Shown: positions 6,794 through 15,230, counted from the stretch's first letter. The stretch is 64,000 nucleotides of DNA from Nocardioides terrigena (GCF_003047265.1 NZ_PZYY01000004.1:434001-498000), one strand, 5' to 3'. Notes: generated by a model not told the origin, from the sequence alone. Program-made: numbers and translations.

Positions 6794-7897
6794 ATGCTGA
6801 TCCGCGGTGCCGTCCTCGAGTCGATCGGCGCCCCGCGCCCCTACGCCGACTCCCGTCCGATCACCATCGGCGAGCTCGAGCTGGACCCGCCCGGGCCCGG
6901 CGAGCTGCTGGTGCAGGTCGAGGCCGCCGGCCTCTGCCACTCCGACCTGTCGGTCGTCGACGGCAACCGGGTGAGGCCGGTGCCGATGCTGCTGGGCCAC
7001 GAGGCGGCGGGCCGGGTCGTCGAGGCAGGACCCGGTACGACCGTCGCGGTCGGGCAGCGCGTGGTGATGACCTTCCTGCCGCGCTGCGGCGAGTGCAGTG
7101 CCTGCGCCACCGACGGGCTCGCGCCCTGCATCCCGGGCAGTGCCGCCAACAACGCCGGTCACCTCATCGGCGACGCGCAGCGCCTGCACCGCGACGGCGC
7201 GGACGTCTTCCACCACCTCGGCGTCTCCGGCTTCGCCGACCACGCGGTGGTCCACGAGACCTCGGTCGTGGCGGTCGACGACGACGTGCCCGCGGAGGTG
7301 GCCGCGGTCCTCGGGTGCGCGGTCCTCACCGGTGGCGGGGCGGTCCTCAACGCCGGCCGGCCGACACCGGGGCAGACGGTCGCCGTGGTCGGCCTCGGCG
7401 GTGTCGGCATGGCCGCGGTGCTCACCGCGCTGGCCCAGGACGGCGTACGTGTCGTCGGCATCGACACCCTGCCGGACAAGCTCGAGGCCGCCCGCCGCCT
7501 CGGCGCCCACGACGCGCTCACCCCCGACCAGGCGGTCGAGCAGGGCGTGAAGGCCGAGGTCGTCATCGAGTGCGTCGGTCGCGCCCGCGCCTTCGAGGCG
7601 GCGATCGACCTGACCGCTCCCGGCGGTCGCACGGTCACGGTCGGGCTGCCCGCACCCGACGACACGGCGACCGTCTCGCCGCTCGCCCTGGTCGCCCAGG
7701 GGCGCACCATCATCGGCAGCTACCTCGGGTCGGCCGTCCCGAGCCGGGACATCCCCGTCTTCGCCGACCTCTGGCGGGCCGGGCGTCTGCCGGTCGAGCA
7801 CCTCGTGTCGTCGCACATCGCCCTCGACGAGATCAACGCCGGCATGGACGAGCTCGCCGAGGGGCGAGCCATCCGCCAGGTCATCACGTTCGGCTGA
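6794..7897 (+). CDS. Zinc-dependent alcohol dehydrogenase
   Basis: 367 residues of the zinc-containing MDR family. The catalytic zinc Cys is C48 in GLCHSDLS, with the GHEAAG histidine-glutamate motif after it. The four structural-zinc cysteines lie in CGECSACATDGLAPC. The Rossmann glycine motif is VVGLGGVGMAA, followed by an acidic residue in GIDTLPDK, which favours NAD over NADP. It oxidises alcohols or reduces aldehydes; the relatives it resembles include class III-like and aryl-alcohol enzymes, and the substrate cannot be settled. ATG 6794 is used because the conserved domain starts there. Confidence 0.9.
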   Translation: MLIRGAVLESIGAPRPYADSRPITIGELELDPPGPGELLVQVEAAGLCHSDLSVVDGNRVRPVPMLLGHEAAGRVVEAGPGTTVAVGQRVVMTFLPRCGECSACATDGLAPCIPGSAANNAGHLIGDAQRLHRDGADVFHHLGVSGFADHAVVHETSVVAVDDDVPAEVAAVLGCAVLTGGGAVLNAGRPTPGQTVAVVGLGGVGMAAVLTALAQDGVRVVGIDTLPDKLEAARRLGAHDALTPDQAVEQGVKAEVVIECVGRARAFEAAIDLTAPGGRTVTVGLPAPDDTATVSPLALVAQGRTIIGSYLGSAVPSRDIPVFADLWRAGRLPVEHLVSSHIALDEINAGMDELAEGRAIRQVITFG

Positions 7898-7912
7898 CGG
7901 AAGCGCGTCGGC

Positions 7913-9367
7913 TCAGCCGGAGGACTCCTCGGGTCGCCCGTCCTCGGCCCAGCGGGTGTGGAACGTGCCCTCGCGGTCGACGCGCTCGTAGGTGTGCGCC
8001 CCGAAGTTGTCGCGCAGCGCCTGGATGAGCGCCGCCGGCAGCCGGTCGCGGCGCAGCCCGTCGAAGTAGGCCAGCGACGAGGAGAACGCGGGAGTGGGTA
8101 CGCCGCCGCGCACCGCCGTCGCGACCACCTCACGCCAGGCGTCGACACCGTCCTTGACGGCGTCGGCGAAGTACGCCGTGGTGAGCAGCGTGGTCAGGTC
8201 GGGCTCGTCGGCGTACGCCTCCTTGATCCGGTCGAGGAACTGAGCGCGGATGATGCAGCCGCCGCGCCAGATGGTGGCGACCTCCCCGAGGTCGATGTCC
8301 CAGCCGTGCGCCTCGGCGCCGGCCGCGATCTGGTCGAACCCCTGGGCGTAGGCGACCACCTTGGAGGCGTAGAGCGCCGCCCGGACCTGGTCGACGAACG
8401 TGTGGCGGTCGACCTCGACCCGCTGCGCCTCGGGGTCGGTGCTGAAGACCGCGCGGGCCGCCGCCCGCTGCTCGGTGTGGCCGGAGAGCGACCGGGCGAA
8501 GGTCGCCTCGGCGATGCCGGTGACCGGGACGCCCAGCTCGAGCGCGTTCTGCACGGTCCACCGACCGGTGCCCTTCTGCTCGGCGGCATCGCGCACCACG
8601 TCGACGAACGGCTCGCCCGTCGCCGCGTCGGTGTGGCGCAGGACGTCCGCGGTCATCTCGATGAGGAACGACTCCAGGTCGCCGCCGTTCCACTCCTCGA
8701 AGATGTCGGCAACCTGCGCGGGTTCGAGGCCGAGCACCGAGCGCAGCAGGTCGTAGGACTCGGCGATGAGCTGCATGTCGGCGTACTCGATGCCGTTGTG
8801 CACCATCTTCACGAAGTGACCCGCACCGTCGGGGCCGACGTGGGCGCAGCAGGGGGTGCCGTCGACGACGGCCGCGATCGACTCGACCACCGGGCGGAGG
8901 CGTTCGTAGGCGTGCTCCGAGCCGCCGACCATGATCGAGGGTCCGTGGAGGGCGCCCTCCTCGCCGCCGGAGACACCCATGCCGACGAAGTGCAGGCCGT
9001 GCTCGGCCAGCGCCTCCTGGCGCCGGACGGTGTCGACGAAGTGCGCGTTGCCGGCGTCCACGACGATGTCGTCCTCGTCCAGCAGCGGCACGAGCTCGTC
9101 GATCACGGCGTCGGTGGCCTCGCCGGCCTTGACCATCACGACGATCGCGCGCGGTCGGGCAATGGCATTCACCAGCTCCTCCAGCGACTCGCTGGCGACG
9201 AAGTCGCCCTCGTCGCCGAACTCGTCGAGGAGCGCGGTCGTGCGCGCGGTCGTGCGGTTGTGCACCGCGATGGTGTGGCCGTTGCGGGCGATGTTGCGGG
9301 CCAGGTTGCGCCCCATGGTCGCCAGCCCGGTGAGGCCGATGGTCGCTCGAGCATGCTCGTCGGTCAT
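7913..9367 (-). CDS. gnd: 6-phosphogluconate dehydrogenase, decarboxylating
   Basis: 484 residues, the long dimeric form. It converts 6-phosphogluconate to ribulose 5-phosphate and CO2, making NADPH in the oxidative pentose phosphate pathway. The Rossmann motif GLATMGRNLARN is at the N-terminus, and VHNRTTART just after the second strand matches the NADP-selective loop. Substrate-binding and catalytic regions include GVSGGEEGA, FVKMVHNGIEYADMQ (with the catalytic Lys) and GGCIIRAQFLDRI. The C-terminal tail is intact. The gene is divergent from the guanidine-riboswitch gene. No clear leaderless box precedes it. Confidence 0.96.
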   Translation of the reverse strand: MTDEHARATIGLTGLATMGRNLARNIARNGHTIAVHNRTTARTTALLDEFGDEGDFVASESLEELVNAIARPRAIVVMVKAGEATDAVIDELVPLLDEDDIVVDAGNAHFVDTVRRQEALAEHGLHFVGMGVSGGEEGALHGPSIMVGGSEHAYERLRPVVESIAAVVDGTPCCAHVGPDGAGHFVKMVHNGIEYADMQLIAESYDLLRSVLGLEPAQVADIFEEWNGGDLESFLIEMTADVLRHTDAATGEPFVDVVRDAAEQKGTGRWTVQNALELGVPVTGIAEATFARSLSGHTEQRAAARAVFSTDPEAQRVEVDRHTFVDQVRAALYASKVVAYAQGFDQIAAGAEAHGWDIDLGEVATIWRGGCIIRAQFLDRIKEAYADEPDLTTLLTTAYFADAVKDGVDAWREVVATAVRGGVPTPAFSSSLAYFDGLRRDRLPAALIQALRDNFGAHTYERVDREGTFHTRWAEDGRPEESSG

Positions 9368-9451
9368 GGTGCGCCAACCCCTGCCGGCGGGCCGCTATTC
9401 CTCGGGAGGGGCGTCGCGTGGGTAGCATCGGCGGTGAGCCGACCCGGCTCG

Positions 9452-9500
9452 CCGGACGAGGGAGCCGTACCCGGACAGCGACAAGACGGCCTCCTGGAGG
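9452..9500 (+). promoter_or_regulatory. Guanidine-III (ykkC-III) riboswitch
   Basis: The segment from 9452 matches my recollection of the Thermobifida fusca guanidine-III aptamer closely: CCGGACGAGG, then GCCGTACCCGG, then ACAAGACGGC. An H-type pseudoknot can form: CCGG 9452-9455 with CCGG 9471-9474, and GGAGCCGT 9461-9468 with ACGGCCTCC 9486-9494, one bulge. The following GGAGG at 9496-9500 is the Shine-Dalgarno sequence of the exporter. CCTC 9490-9493 could otherwise pair with GAGG 9497-9500, so ligand binding would free the ribosome site. The next gene is a guanidinium exporter, as expected for this class. Confidence 0.9.
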
Positions 9501-9505
9501 TCGTC

Positions 9506-9820
9506 ATGGCGTGGATCGTGCTCATCGTGTCCGGGGTGCTGGAAGCCGTCTGGGCCGTGGCGCTCGGACGCTCCGAGGGTTTCACCCGCCCCGTCCCGTC
9601 ACTGGTGTTCGTCGTGGGTCTGGTGCTGAGCATGGGCGGGCTGGCGTTCGCGATGCGCACCCTGCCGATCGGGACGGCGTACGCCGTGTGGGTCGGGATC
9701 GGGGCGGCGCTGACGGTGGGCTTCGGGATGGCCACCGGCGCCGAGTCCGCCAGCCTGGTGAAGGTGCTGCTGATCGTCGGGCTCGTCGGCTGCGTGGTCG
9801 GCCTCAAGCTCACCCACTGA
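9506..9820 (+). CDS. gdx: Guanidinium exporter Gdx (SugE-type SMR transporter)
   Basis: 104 residues with four transmembrane helices, an SMR-family dual-topology dimer that exchanges guanidinium for protons. Residues tied to the Gdx subtype are present at the expected numbers: E13, W16, S42, Y59, W62 and K101. This separates it from EmrE-type multidrug pumps. The start ATG 9506 follows GGAGG by 5 nt at the end of a guanidine-III riboswitch, so expression should rise with guanidine. Its 3' end overlaps the convergent regulator gene by 11 bp. Older annotations call this family quaternary ammonium resistance protein SugE. Confidence 0.95.
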   Translation: MAWIVLIVSGVLEAVWAVALGRSEGFTRPVPSLVFVVGLVLSMGGLAFAMRTLPIGTAYAVWVGIGAALTVGFGMATGAESASLVKVLLIVGLVGCVVGLKLTH

Positions 9821-10403
9821 GGCCGGAGCGCCCCGCGGGGGCGGCCCGCACGTGCGCCCGCTCGCCCTGCCGGCCGATCAGGCTGAGGAACTCGACCGGC
9901 CCGGCGGCGGTCGCGCCGAACCAGTGCGGCGTCCGGGTGTCGAACTCGGCGGCCTCGCCCGCGACCAGCACCAGGTCGTGCTCGCCCAGGACGAGGCGCA
10001 GCGTCCCGTCGAGGACGTAGACCCAGTCGTGGCCCTCGTGGGTGCGCAGCTCCGGCTCGGCGTCGTCGCGCCCGGCGGGCAGGACGAACTTGTAGGCCTG
10101 GATGCCACCGGGTCGTCGGGTGAGCGGGATGACCGTCGACCCGTCGCCGACCGCGATCGGGCGCAGGTTGATGCGGGGGTTGCCGGTCGGCGGCGCGTCG
10201 ACGAGCTCGTCGAGGGTGACGCCGTGGGCCCGGGCCAGGGGGAGCAGCTGCTCCAGGGTGGGCCGTCGCAGCCCGGCCTCGAGGCGGGACAGGGTGCTGG
10301 TGGAGATCCCGGTATCGGCGGACAGGGACGTGAGGGTGAGGTCGCGTTGCTGGCGCAGCCGCTTGAGACGCGGCCCGACGGCGTCGAGGGTGCGGTCGTC
10401 CAT
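9810..10403 (-). CDS. XRE-family regulator with C-terminal cupin domain
   Basis: 197 residues. An N-terminal helix-turn-helix (about residues 8-62, LTLTSLSADTGISTSTLSRL) is followed by a cupin sensor domain (about residues 95-185) with HEGHDWVYVLDG and FDTRTPHWFGA. This two-domain layout is common in transcription factors that bind a small ligand or metal in the cupin. A perfect dyad, TTGCC-ATTC-GGCAA, lies just upstream of its start and is a candidate autoregulatory operator. It is divergent from a methyltransferase gene, the most likely target. Its stop lies inside the end of gdx. Confidence 0.88.
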   Translation of the reverse strand: MDDRTLDAVGPRLKRLRQQRDLTLTSLSADTGISTSTLSRLEAGLRRPTLEQLLPLARAHGVTLDELVDAPPTGNPRINLRPIAVGDGSTVIPLTRRPGGIQAYKFVLPAGRDDAEPELRTHEGHDWVYVLDGTLRLVLGEHDLVLVAGEAAEFDTRTPHWFGATAAGPVEFLSLIGRQGERAHVRAAPAGRSGLSG

Positions 10404-10412
10404 GGGCGCAGT

Positions 10413-10426
10413 TTGCCATTCGGCAA
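10413..10426. promoter_or_regulatory. Candidate operator of the XRE-cupin regulator
   Basis: TTGCC-ATTC-GGCAA is a perfect 5-bp inverted repeat with a 4-bp centre, 10 bp upstream of the regulator start and about 95 bp upstream of the divergent methyltransferase. Position and size fit an XRE-type binding site; nothing else supports it. Confidence 0.4.
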
Positions 10427-10520
10427 GATCGTGTGCGGATCGGAGCCGTACGCCGCAGGCTGGCGACCGAGGACCCGACCGCGCACCGGACGCCGGCCGG
10501 GCCGGACGCACGGAGGCACG

Positions 10521-11216
10521 ATGACGCACGGGTTCGACGCGGACTACTGGGAGGACCACTGGCGCGAGGTGGGTGCACGTGACGGGCACCGACAGGTTCC
10601 CGCCAACCCCTACCTGGCCACCGGGACCGAGGGCCTCGTGCCCGGCACGGCCCTGGACGCCGGCTGCGGCGAGGGCGCCGAGGCGATCTGGCTCGCCGAG
10701 CGCGGCTGGCAGGTCACGGCGGCCGACATCTCGGCCGAGGTGCTGGCGCGGGCGACCGGGCGGGCGGCCTCGAGCCCGGCGGCGGACCGCATCGACTGGC
10801 GGCGGGCGGACCTGGGCACGTGGGAGCCGGTGGGTGCCTTCGACCTGGTCACCACCCACTACGCGCACCCCGCGATGCCCCAGCTGGCGTTCTACGAGCG
10901 GATCGCCGGGTGGGTCGCGCCGGGCGGGACGTTGCTCGTCGTCGGCCACCTCCAGGACCCGGGCGGCGACCACGGCCACGCGCACGGACAGGGGCACGGT
11001 CACGGTCACGACGCCGGGGACGGCGCCGAGGACGGCCAGCCGCCCGCGCACGCCACTGTCACCGCGGCGAGCGTCGTCGGCTGCCTCGACCCGGAGGCGT
11101 GGGAGGTCGTCTCCGCCGAGGAGCGCAGTCGGACGATCGAGGGGCGGGAGGCGCCGTTGCACGACGTCGTCGTCCGGGCCCGGCGCCGTACGTCGCCCGG
11201 GGCGGCCTCCTCGTAG
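10521..11216 (+). CDS. Class I SAM-dependent methyltransferase with His-rich loop
   Basis: 231 residues with a strong GGAGG 4 nt before ATG 10521. The SAM-binding motif ALDAGCGEGAEAIWLAERGW is at residues 44-63 and a later motif at VAPGGTLLVVGH. Residues 151-163 form a run of alternating His and Gly (HGHAHGQGHGHGH) between the methyltransferase core and the last strands, a likely metal-binding or flexible insertion. The fold resembles TehB/UbiE-like enzymes; the substrate is unknown. A cupin regulator gene is divergent from it and may control it. Confidence 0.87.
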   Translation: MTHGFDADYWEDHWREVGARDGHRQVPANPYLATGTEGLVPGTALDAGCGEGAEAIWLAERGWQVTAADISAEVLARATGRAASSPAADRIDWRRADLGTWEPVGAFDLVTTHYAHPAMPQLAFYERIAGWVAPGGTLLVVGHLQDPGGDHGHAHGQGHGHGHDAGDGAEDGQPPAHATVTAASVVGCLDPEAWEVVSAEERSRTIEGREAPLHDVVVRARRRTSPGAASS

Positions 11217-11231
11217 TCCTTCGGGGTCGAC

Positions 11232-12269
11232 TCAGCGCGTCGGGTCGATGATCGTCATGCCGGCCACGGTCGCGGTGTCGAAGCCGGGCAGCAGCGCCGC
11301 CGCCGCCTCGAGGCCCACGGTGCGCTCGACGAGTCGCTGCGGAGCGAGGGCGCCGCTGCGGATCAGCCCGAGCATCTCCGGGTAGTCGACCGCCGACATG
11401 CCGTGGCTGCCGAGCAGGTCCAGCTCCCAGGCGATGACGCGCGCCATCGGCACCCGGGGGTGCCCGTCCACCGGGGGCAGCAGCCCGACCTGGACGTGGC
11501 GTCCGCGGCGCCGCAGGCCGAGGATCGCGTCCGCGCTCGTCTGCTCGCTGCCGACCGCGTCGACGGCGACGTGGCTGCCACCGCCGGTCAGGTCGGCCAC
11601 CACGGACGGCACGTCGACCCCGTCGGCCAGGACGACGTGGTCGGCGCCCAGCGCGGTGGCTGCCTCGAGGGCCTCGGGGTTGCGGTCCACGGCCACCACC
11701 CGCGCCCCGAGCGCGCGGGCGATCATGACCGCGCTGAGACCGACGCCGCCGGCCCCGACCACGCTCACCCACTCGCCCTCCCGCAGGCGGGCCCGCGCGC
11801 CGAGGGCCCGGTAGGCCGTGGCGAAGCGGCACCCCAGGCCCGCTGCGGTGGCGAAGTCCACCTCCTCCGGGACGGCCACCAGGTTGGTGTCGGCCGCGTG
11901 GAGGGCGACGAGCTCGGCGAAGGAGCCCCAGTGCGTGAAGCCCGGTTGCTGCTGGTCGGGGCAGACCTGCGCCTCACCGGCCCGGCACCACTCGCACCGG
12001 CCGCAGCCGCAGACGAAGGGCACCGTCACACGGTCCCCGACCTGCCAGTGGCGGACGTCCTGCCCGACCTGCTCGACGACCCCGGCCAGCTCGTGGCCCG
12101 GCACGTGGGGAAAGGCGATGTCGTCGTGGCCGGCCCAGGCGTGCCAGTCGCTGCGGCACATCCCGGTGGCCATCACCCGCACCACCACCCCGCCCGCCGG
12201 GGCGACGGGGTCGGGCACCTCCCGGACCTCGGGTCGGGCTCGGACGGCATCCAGGACGACAGCGCGCAT
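11232..12269 (-). CDS. Zinc-dependent alcohol dehydrogenase
   Basis: 345 residues, zinc-containing MDR family. Catalytic zinc residues are C38 in MCRSDWHAW and the His-Glu pair in VPGHELAG; the structural zinc site is CGCGRCEWCRAGEAQVC. The nucleotide-binding motif is VVGAGGVGLSAV, followed by AVDRNPEAL, whose Asp favours NAD. Substrate unknown; it is only distantly similar to the dehydrogenase at 6794. No convincing Shine-Dalgarno sequence precedes ATG 12269. Confidence 0.9.
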   Translation of the reverse strand: MRAVVLDAVRARPEVREVPDPVAPAGGVVVRVMATGMCRSDWHAWAGHDDIAFPHVPGHELAGVVEQVGQDVRHWQVGDRVTVPFVCGCGRCEWCRAGEAQVCPDQQQPGFTHWGSFAELVALHAADTNLVAVPEEVDFATAAGLGCRFATAYRALGARARLREGEWVSVVGAGGVGLSAVMIARALGARVVAVDRNPEALEAATALGADHVVLADGVDVPSVVADLTGGGSHVAVDAVGSEQTSADAILGLRRRGRHVQVGLLPPVDGHPRVPMARVIAWELDLLGSHGMSAVDYPEMLGLIRSGALAPQRLVERTVGLEAAAALLPGFDTATVAGMTIIDPTR

Positions 12270-12326
12270 GGCGACATCGTGGCACCCGCGAGTCGGCGGG
12301 CCGGAGCGGTGCTCCCCGGACAGGAC

Positions 12327-12358
12327 AGGCCCGGACCCACGTCCGTGGGTCCGGGCCT
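12327..12358 (-). terminator. Perfect 14-bp hairpin after the calcium-binding-repeat gene
   Basis: AGGCCCGGACCCAC at 12327-12340 pairs perfectly with 12345-12358 around a GTCC loop. It lies about 70 bp past the stop of the minus-strand gene at 12427 and ahead of the dehydrogenase. There is no U-tract, so it may be a GC-rich actinobacterial terminator without one, or an mRNA end-protecting hairpin. Confidence 0.65.
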
Positions 12359-12426
12359 TGCGGATGTCCTGAGACATCACAGTCAGAGTCCAGTGCTGAG
12401 CAATGGCGGCGGTCCACCTCCTGGCT

Positions 12427-13812
12427 CTAGCGTCGCGCCTCGCAGTCCGTGACCTTCTCACCGTTCAGGCATCGGTCTCGGCCGTAACGAGCGTTGAGGG
12501 TGTCGTGTCCGGGGCCGCCGTCGAGGACGTCCTTGCCGTAGCCGCTGAACAAGAAGTCGTCTCCGCCGCGCCCGTCTGCGTGGACCGGGAAGGTGGCGTC
12601 CAATGCGCCGAAGTGGTCGGCACGGTTGCTGCCGATGAAGGTGAGGCCCGACGTCTTCCGTCCCTTCCCGACCACATCGAATGACTCCAGTCCAGCAAGT
12701 CGCACGGTGGGCTTGTGCCCGGCGACGCTGATACGACGCTGGGGCAGGTTGATGGTGATGGCCCCTGCAGGGACGGACGGGGCGATTCTCAAGCGCAGGC
12801 TGTCGCGACTGCCGCTGCCGCCGTCGAGGACGTGGCGTCCCTGTCGGGTGTATGCGGCGCGGATGATGTCCTTGTCGGCGCCTGCGCGTACTGCCATGGA
12901 CCCGGTCCCGGCCAAGAGGATCGAGTCGCGCCCCTTGCCGCTGCTGACAGACAGCCGTGCGTTGCTCTTGCCGCGCACCTCATCGTCCCCCGAGCCACTG
13001 TCGATGCGGTCGCCGCCGGTGAAGGCGATGCGATCGTCTCCCTCGCCCGCGTCGAGGGTGTCGCCGTCATCAGCGAGTGGGGTGCTGTCGGTCGTGGTGC
13101 CGTTGAGCTCGCGCCTGACCGGGGGTGCGTCGAGGTACACCCAGTCGTCCCCGGCACCGGCGTCCACCGTGTCTGCCCCGACTCCGGCCTCGATGTCGTT
13201 GGGCCCATCGGTGCCGATGAGGTGGTCGTCGAATGCTGACCCGATGACACCGAAGTGACCGTCTCCCACGATGCTGTCGCGGCCCTCTCCGGTCGCCAGG
13301 CCGGTGGCGAGGTCGACCTTCACTCCGGTCGTCGAGTCGGCGTAGGAGACCCGGTCTGGGGTCATGTAGGTGTAGCAGTCGCACAACTTGAGGGAGTCTA
13401 GGTCGACGCCGAGGTCGACATGGTCATCGCCGGGACCAGGCACGAGCAGGTCCCCCACGTACGGGGAGTCGTCGCCCTCGTAGTGCCGGTCGAGGCCCCC
13501 GAAGAGGCGGTCGTCGCCTGTCCCGCCCGTGATGTGGTCCTCACTCGCGAACCCGCAGATGATGTCGTTGCCACCCGCGCCGTCGATCGTGTCAGCCCCC
13601 GACGTTCCTAGGATCACGTCGTCTCCGGGGGTGCCCACCACGGGGTCGGTCCGGTAGGACGTGGGGTCGGCCGCCACGACGATCGTGGCCGGGCGACCAT
13701 CACAGGTCTCATCGGCCGCCTGTGCCGGGGACATCACTGCCATCGCCCCGACAGCCGCCAGTGGCATCAACAGGCCGCCCAGTGCGGCAAGAGCGGTCGT
13801 GGTCGTTCGCAT
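12427..13812 (-). CDS. Secreted hemolysin-type calcium-binding repeat protein
   Basis: 461 residues. The signal peptide (residues 1-33, ending SPAQA) is followed by a domain built of RTX-like nonapeptides: GTPGDDVILGTSGADTIDG near residues 63-81, then many variants (GGTGDDRLFGG, AGAGDDWVYLD, GGPGHDTLNARYGRD) to the C-terminus. Such repeats fold into a calcium-binding parallel beta-roll outside the cell. It lacks a catalytic domain and ends in a Cys-rich tail (RCLNGEKVTDCEARR). GGAGG lies 4 nt before ATG 13812. Codons use more A and T in third positions (GCT, CTT, GCA, GAT, CTA) than its neighbours, suggesting recent transfer or weak selection. The role is unknown. Confidence 0.85.
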   Translation of the reverse strand: MRTTTTALAALGGLLMPLAAVGAMAVMSPAQAADETCDGRPATIVVAADPTSYRTDPVVGTPGDDVILGTSGADTIDGAGGNDIICGFASEDHITGGTGDDRLFGGLDRHYEGDDSPYVGDLLVPGPGDDHVDLGVDLDSLKLCDCYTYMTPDRVSYADSTTGVKVDLATGLATGEGRDSIVGDGHFGVIGSAFDDHLIGTDGPNDIEAGVGADTVDAGAGDDWVYLDAPPVRRELNGTTTDSTPLADDGDTLDAGEGDDRIAFTGGDRIDSGSGDDEVRGKSNARLSVSSGKGRDSILLAGTGSMAVRAGADKDIIRAAYTRQGRHVLDGGSGSRDSLRLRIAPSVPAGAITINLPQRRISVAGHKPTVRLAGLESFDVVGKGRKTSGLTFIGSNRADHFGALDATFPVHADGRGGDDFLFSGYGKDVLDGGPGHDTLNARYGRDRCLNGEKVTDCEARR

Positions 13813-14007
13813 GGTGCCTCCGTGGGAGCGGGTATCAGGGCGGTAGCCCCTGTACGACGCGAGAGCAGTCGAAGAAGTTGTGCACCTCGCACGTCAACCT
13901 CATCGGCCAGCGGTCGAGGGAGTCGAACCACCGGGCTGAACGTACGCGGCGCGTTCTTCCGCTTGCTCACCATCGACACAGGCCGCGACTACCAACCCAG
14001 AAATGCG

Positions 14008-14042
14008 AAAGATCCGAACCCCCACTGGGGGTTCGGATCTTT
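14008..14042 (-). terminator. Terminator of tRNA-Ser
   Basis: A perfect 16-bp stem, 14008-14023 with 14027-14042, closes a 3-nt loop and ends in TTT on both strands; on the minus strand it is followed by CGCATTT. It starts 25 nt past the tRNA 3' end. The remaining gap to 13813 holds no gene that I can support. Confidence 0.85.
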
Positions 14043-14066
14043 GCTGTCTCTTGCGAGATCACATGG

Positions 14067-14153
14067 CGGTGGCGGTGGGATTTGAACCCACGGTGGGTTT
14101 GACCCCACACATCATTTCGAGTGATGCACCTTCGGCCGCTCGGACACGCCACC
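14067..14153 (-). tRNA. tRNA-Ser (anticodon CGA)
   Basis: The 87-nt minus-strand sequence folds as a class II tRNA. The acceptor arms are GGTGGCG at 14153-14147 and CGCCACC at 14074-14068, with discriminator G. The anticodon stem CATCA/TGATG holds the loop CTCGAAA, giving anticodon CGA, which reads UCG. A long variable arm follows, and the T-arm is GTGGG-TTCAAAT-CCCAC. CCA is not encoded. Confidence 0.96.
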
Positions 14154-14185
14154 GCCGGAGAGATTACCGGACGTCGCACGCGGCG

Positions 14186-14659
14186 CTAAATCGACCTCTG
14201 CCCGGTGAAGAACGCGTCCAGCAGGGAGGTCGACTCGGCGGCCAGCACGCCGGCGACGACCTCGGGCCGGTGGTTGAGTCGCCGGTCGCGCACCACGTCC
14301 CACAGCGACCCCGCGGCGCCGGCCTTGTCGTCGTACGCACCGAAGACGACGCGGTCGACCCGCGACAGCACGGCCGCGCCGGCGCACATGGTGCACGGCT
14401 CGAGCGTGACGACCAGGGTGCAGCCGGTGAGCCGCCACTCGCCGAGGGCACGGGCTGCGGCGCGCAGGGCCACGACCTCGGCGTGGCCGGTGGGGTCGCC
14501 CTCGGCCTCGCGGACGTTGTGGCCGCGGGCGAGGACGTCACCGGAGGGGTCGAGGACGACTGCGCCGATCGGCACGTCGCCGGTCGTCCCGGCGGCCCGG
14601 GCCTCGTCGAGGGCGAGGCGCATCGCGGTGTCCCACACCGGGGGAGCGGCAGGGCTCAT
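14186..14659 (-). CDS. tadA: tRNA-specific adenosine deaminase
   Basis: 157 residues. TadA converts the wobble adenosine of tRNA-Arg(ACG) to inosine. Zinc-site residues are visible: H59 and catalytic E61 in TGHAEVVAL, and C89/C92 in LEPCTMCAG. Length is typical. Its ATG overlaps the stop of the upstream adenosine-deaminase-associated gene by 4 bp, so the two are co-translated. A tRNA-Ser gene lies just downstream. Confidence 0.95.
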   Translation of the reverse strand: MSPAAPPVWDTAMRLALDEARAAGTTGDVPIGAVVLDPSGDVLARGHNVREAEGDPTGHAEVVALRAAARALGEWRLTGCTLVVTLEPCTMCAGAAVLSRVDRVVFGAYDDKAGAAGSLWDVVRDRRLNHRPEVVAGVLAAESTSLLDAFFTGQRSI

Positions 14660-15141
14660 GCAGACGTGAACCCGACGACGTCGTCGAAGAGCTCGCCGAA
14701 GCCGAGGCGGCGGGCGACCTCGGAGAGCATCTCGTCGGGGTAGAGGTCGACGTCGTCGAGGAGCACGGCGAGGTCCACGGCGTGCATCCCGAGGTCACCC
14801 AGCAGCTCGAGGTCGCCCGCGGGCGCCGGCTCGTCCTCGTCGTCGAGCGGGGGCAGGCCCAGGACGTCGAGGGCCGACCGGGCCAGCTCCCACTCCTCGG
14901 CGGCGGTCACGTCGGACAGCAGCACCCGGGTGGACGAGCCGTCGACCCGGACCAGCACGAAGAAGTCCTCGTCGACCGCGACCATGCCGACGGCACCGGC
15001 ATCGCCGGGCAGGCGTCGCAGCGCGTGCGACAGGGAGTCGACCGAGTAGTACGCGGGCGACGCGATCTCCTGGAGCAGCCACTCCCCGTCGTCGCGGAAG
15101 GCAGCGAGCGCGAAGTCGACTCCGTCCGACTGCTCAGACAT
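14656..15141 (-). CDS. tRNA adenosine deaminase-associated protein
   Basis: 161 residues of an actinobacterial family named for its position before tadA. It is acidic, with conserved-looking segments [18 protein letters not shown] near the start, [18 protein letters not shown] in the middle and [13 protein letters not shown] at the end. It has no catalytic motif that I recognise. ATG 15141 follows a GGGG-containing Shine-Dalgarno-like sequence. The four-base overlap with tadA makes a functional or dosage link likely. Confidence 0.85.
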   Translation of the reverse strand: MSEQSDGVDFALAAFRDDGEWLLQEIASPAYYSVDSLSHALRRLPGDAGAVGMVAVDEDFFVLVRVDGSSTRVLLSDVTAAEEWELARSALDVLGLPPLDDEDEPAPAGDLELLGDLGMHAVDLAVLLDDVDLYPDEMLSEVARRLGFGELFDDVVGFTSA

Positions 15142-15230
15142 GGAGACCCCTTCCCGTGCTCCGTCCCCGCCGAGCCTCCAGCGTCGCAGAAAGGCGACCC
15201 GCCGCCAACCCTGTTCACGCCCGCGCCCAC

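Noticed and set aside
9506..9820. Calling the SMR protein a multidrug (EmrE/QacE-type) pump
   Set aside because: It has the Gdx residue set and follows a guanidine-III riboswitch, so guanidinium is the better substrate.
13905..13930. tRNA-like T-arm sequence on the minus strand (GGTTCGACTCCCTC) near 13910
   Set aside because: The bases before it cannot pair as a T stem, and no acceptor or anticodon arm follows. It is not part of a tRNA, and I could not match it to the nearby tRNA-Ser.
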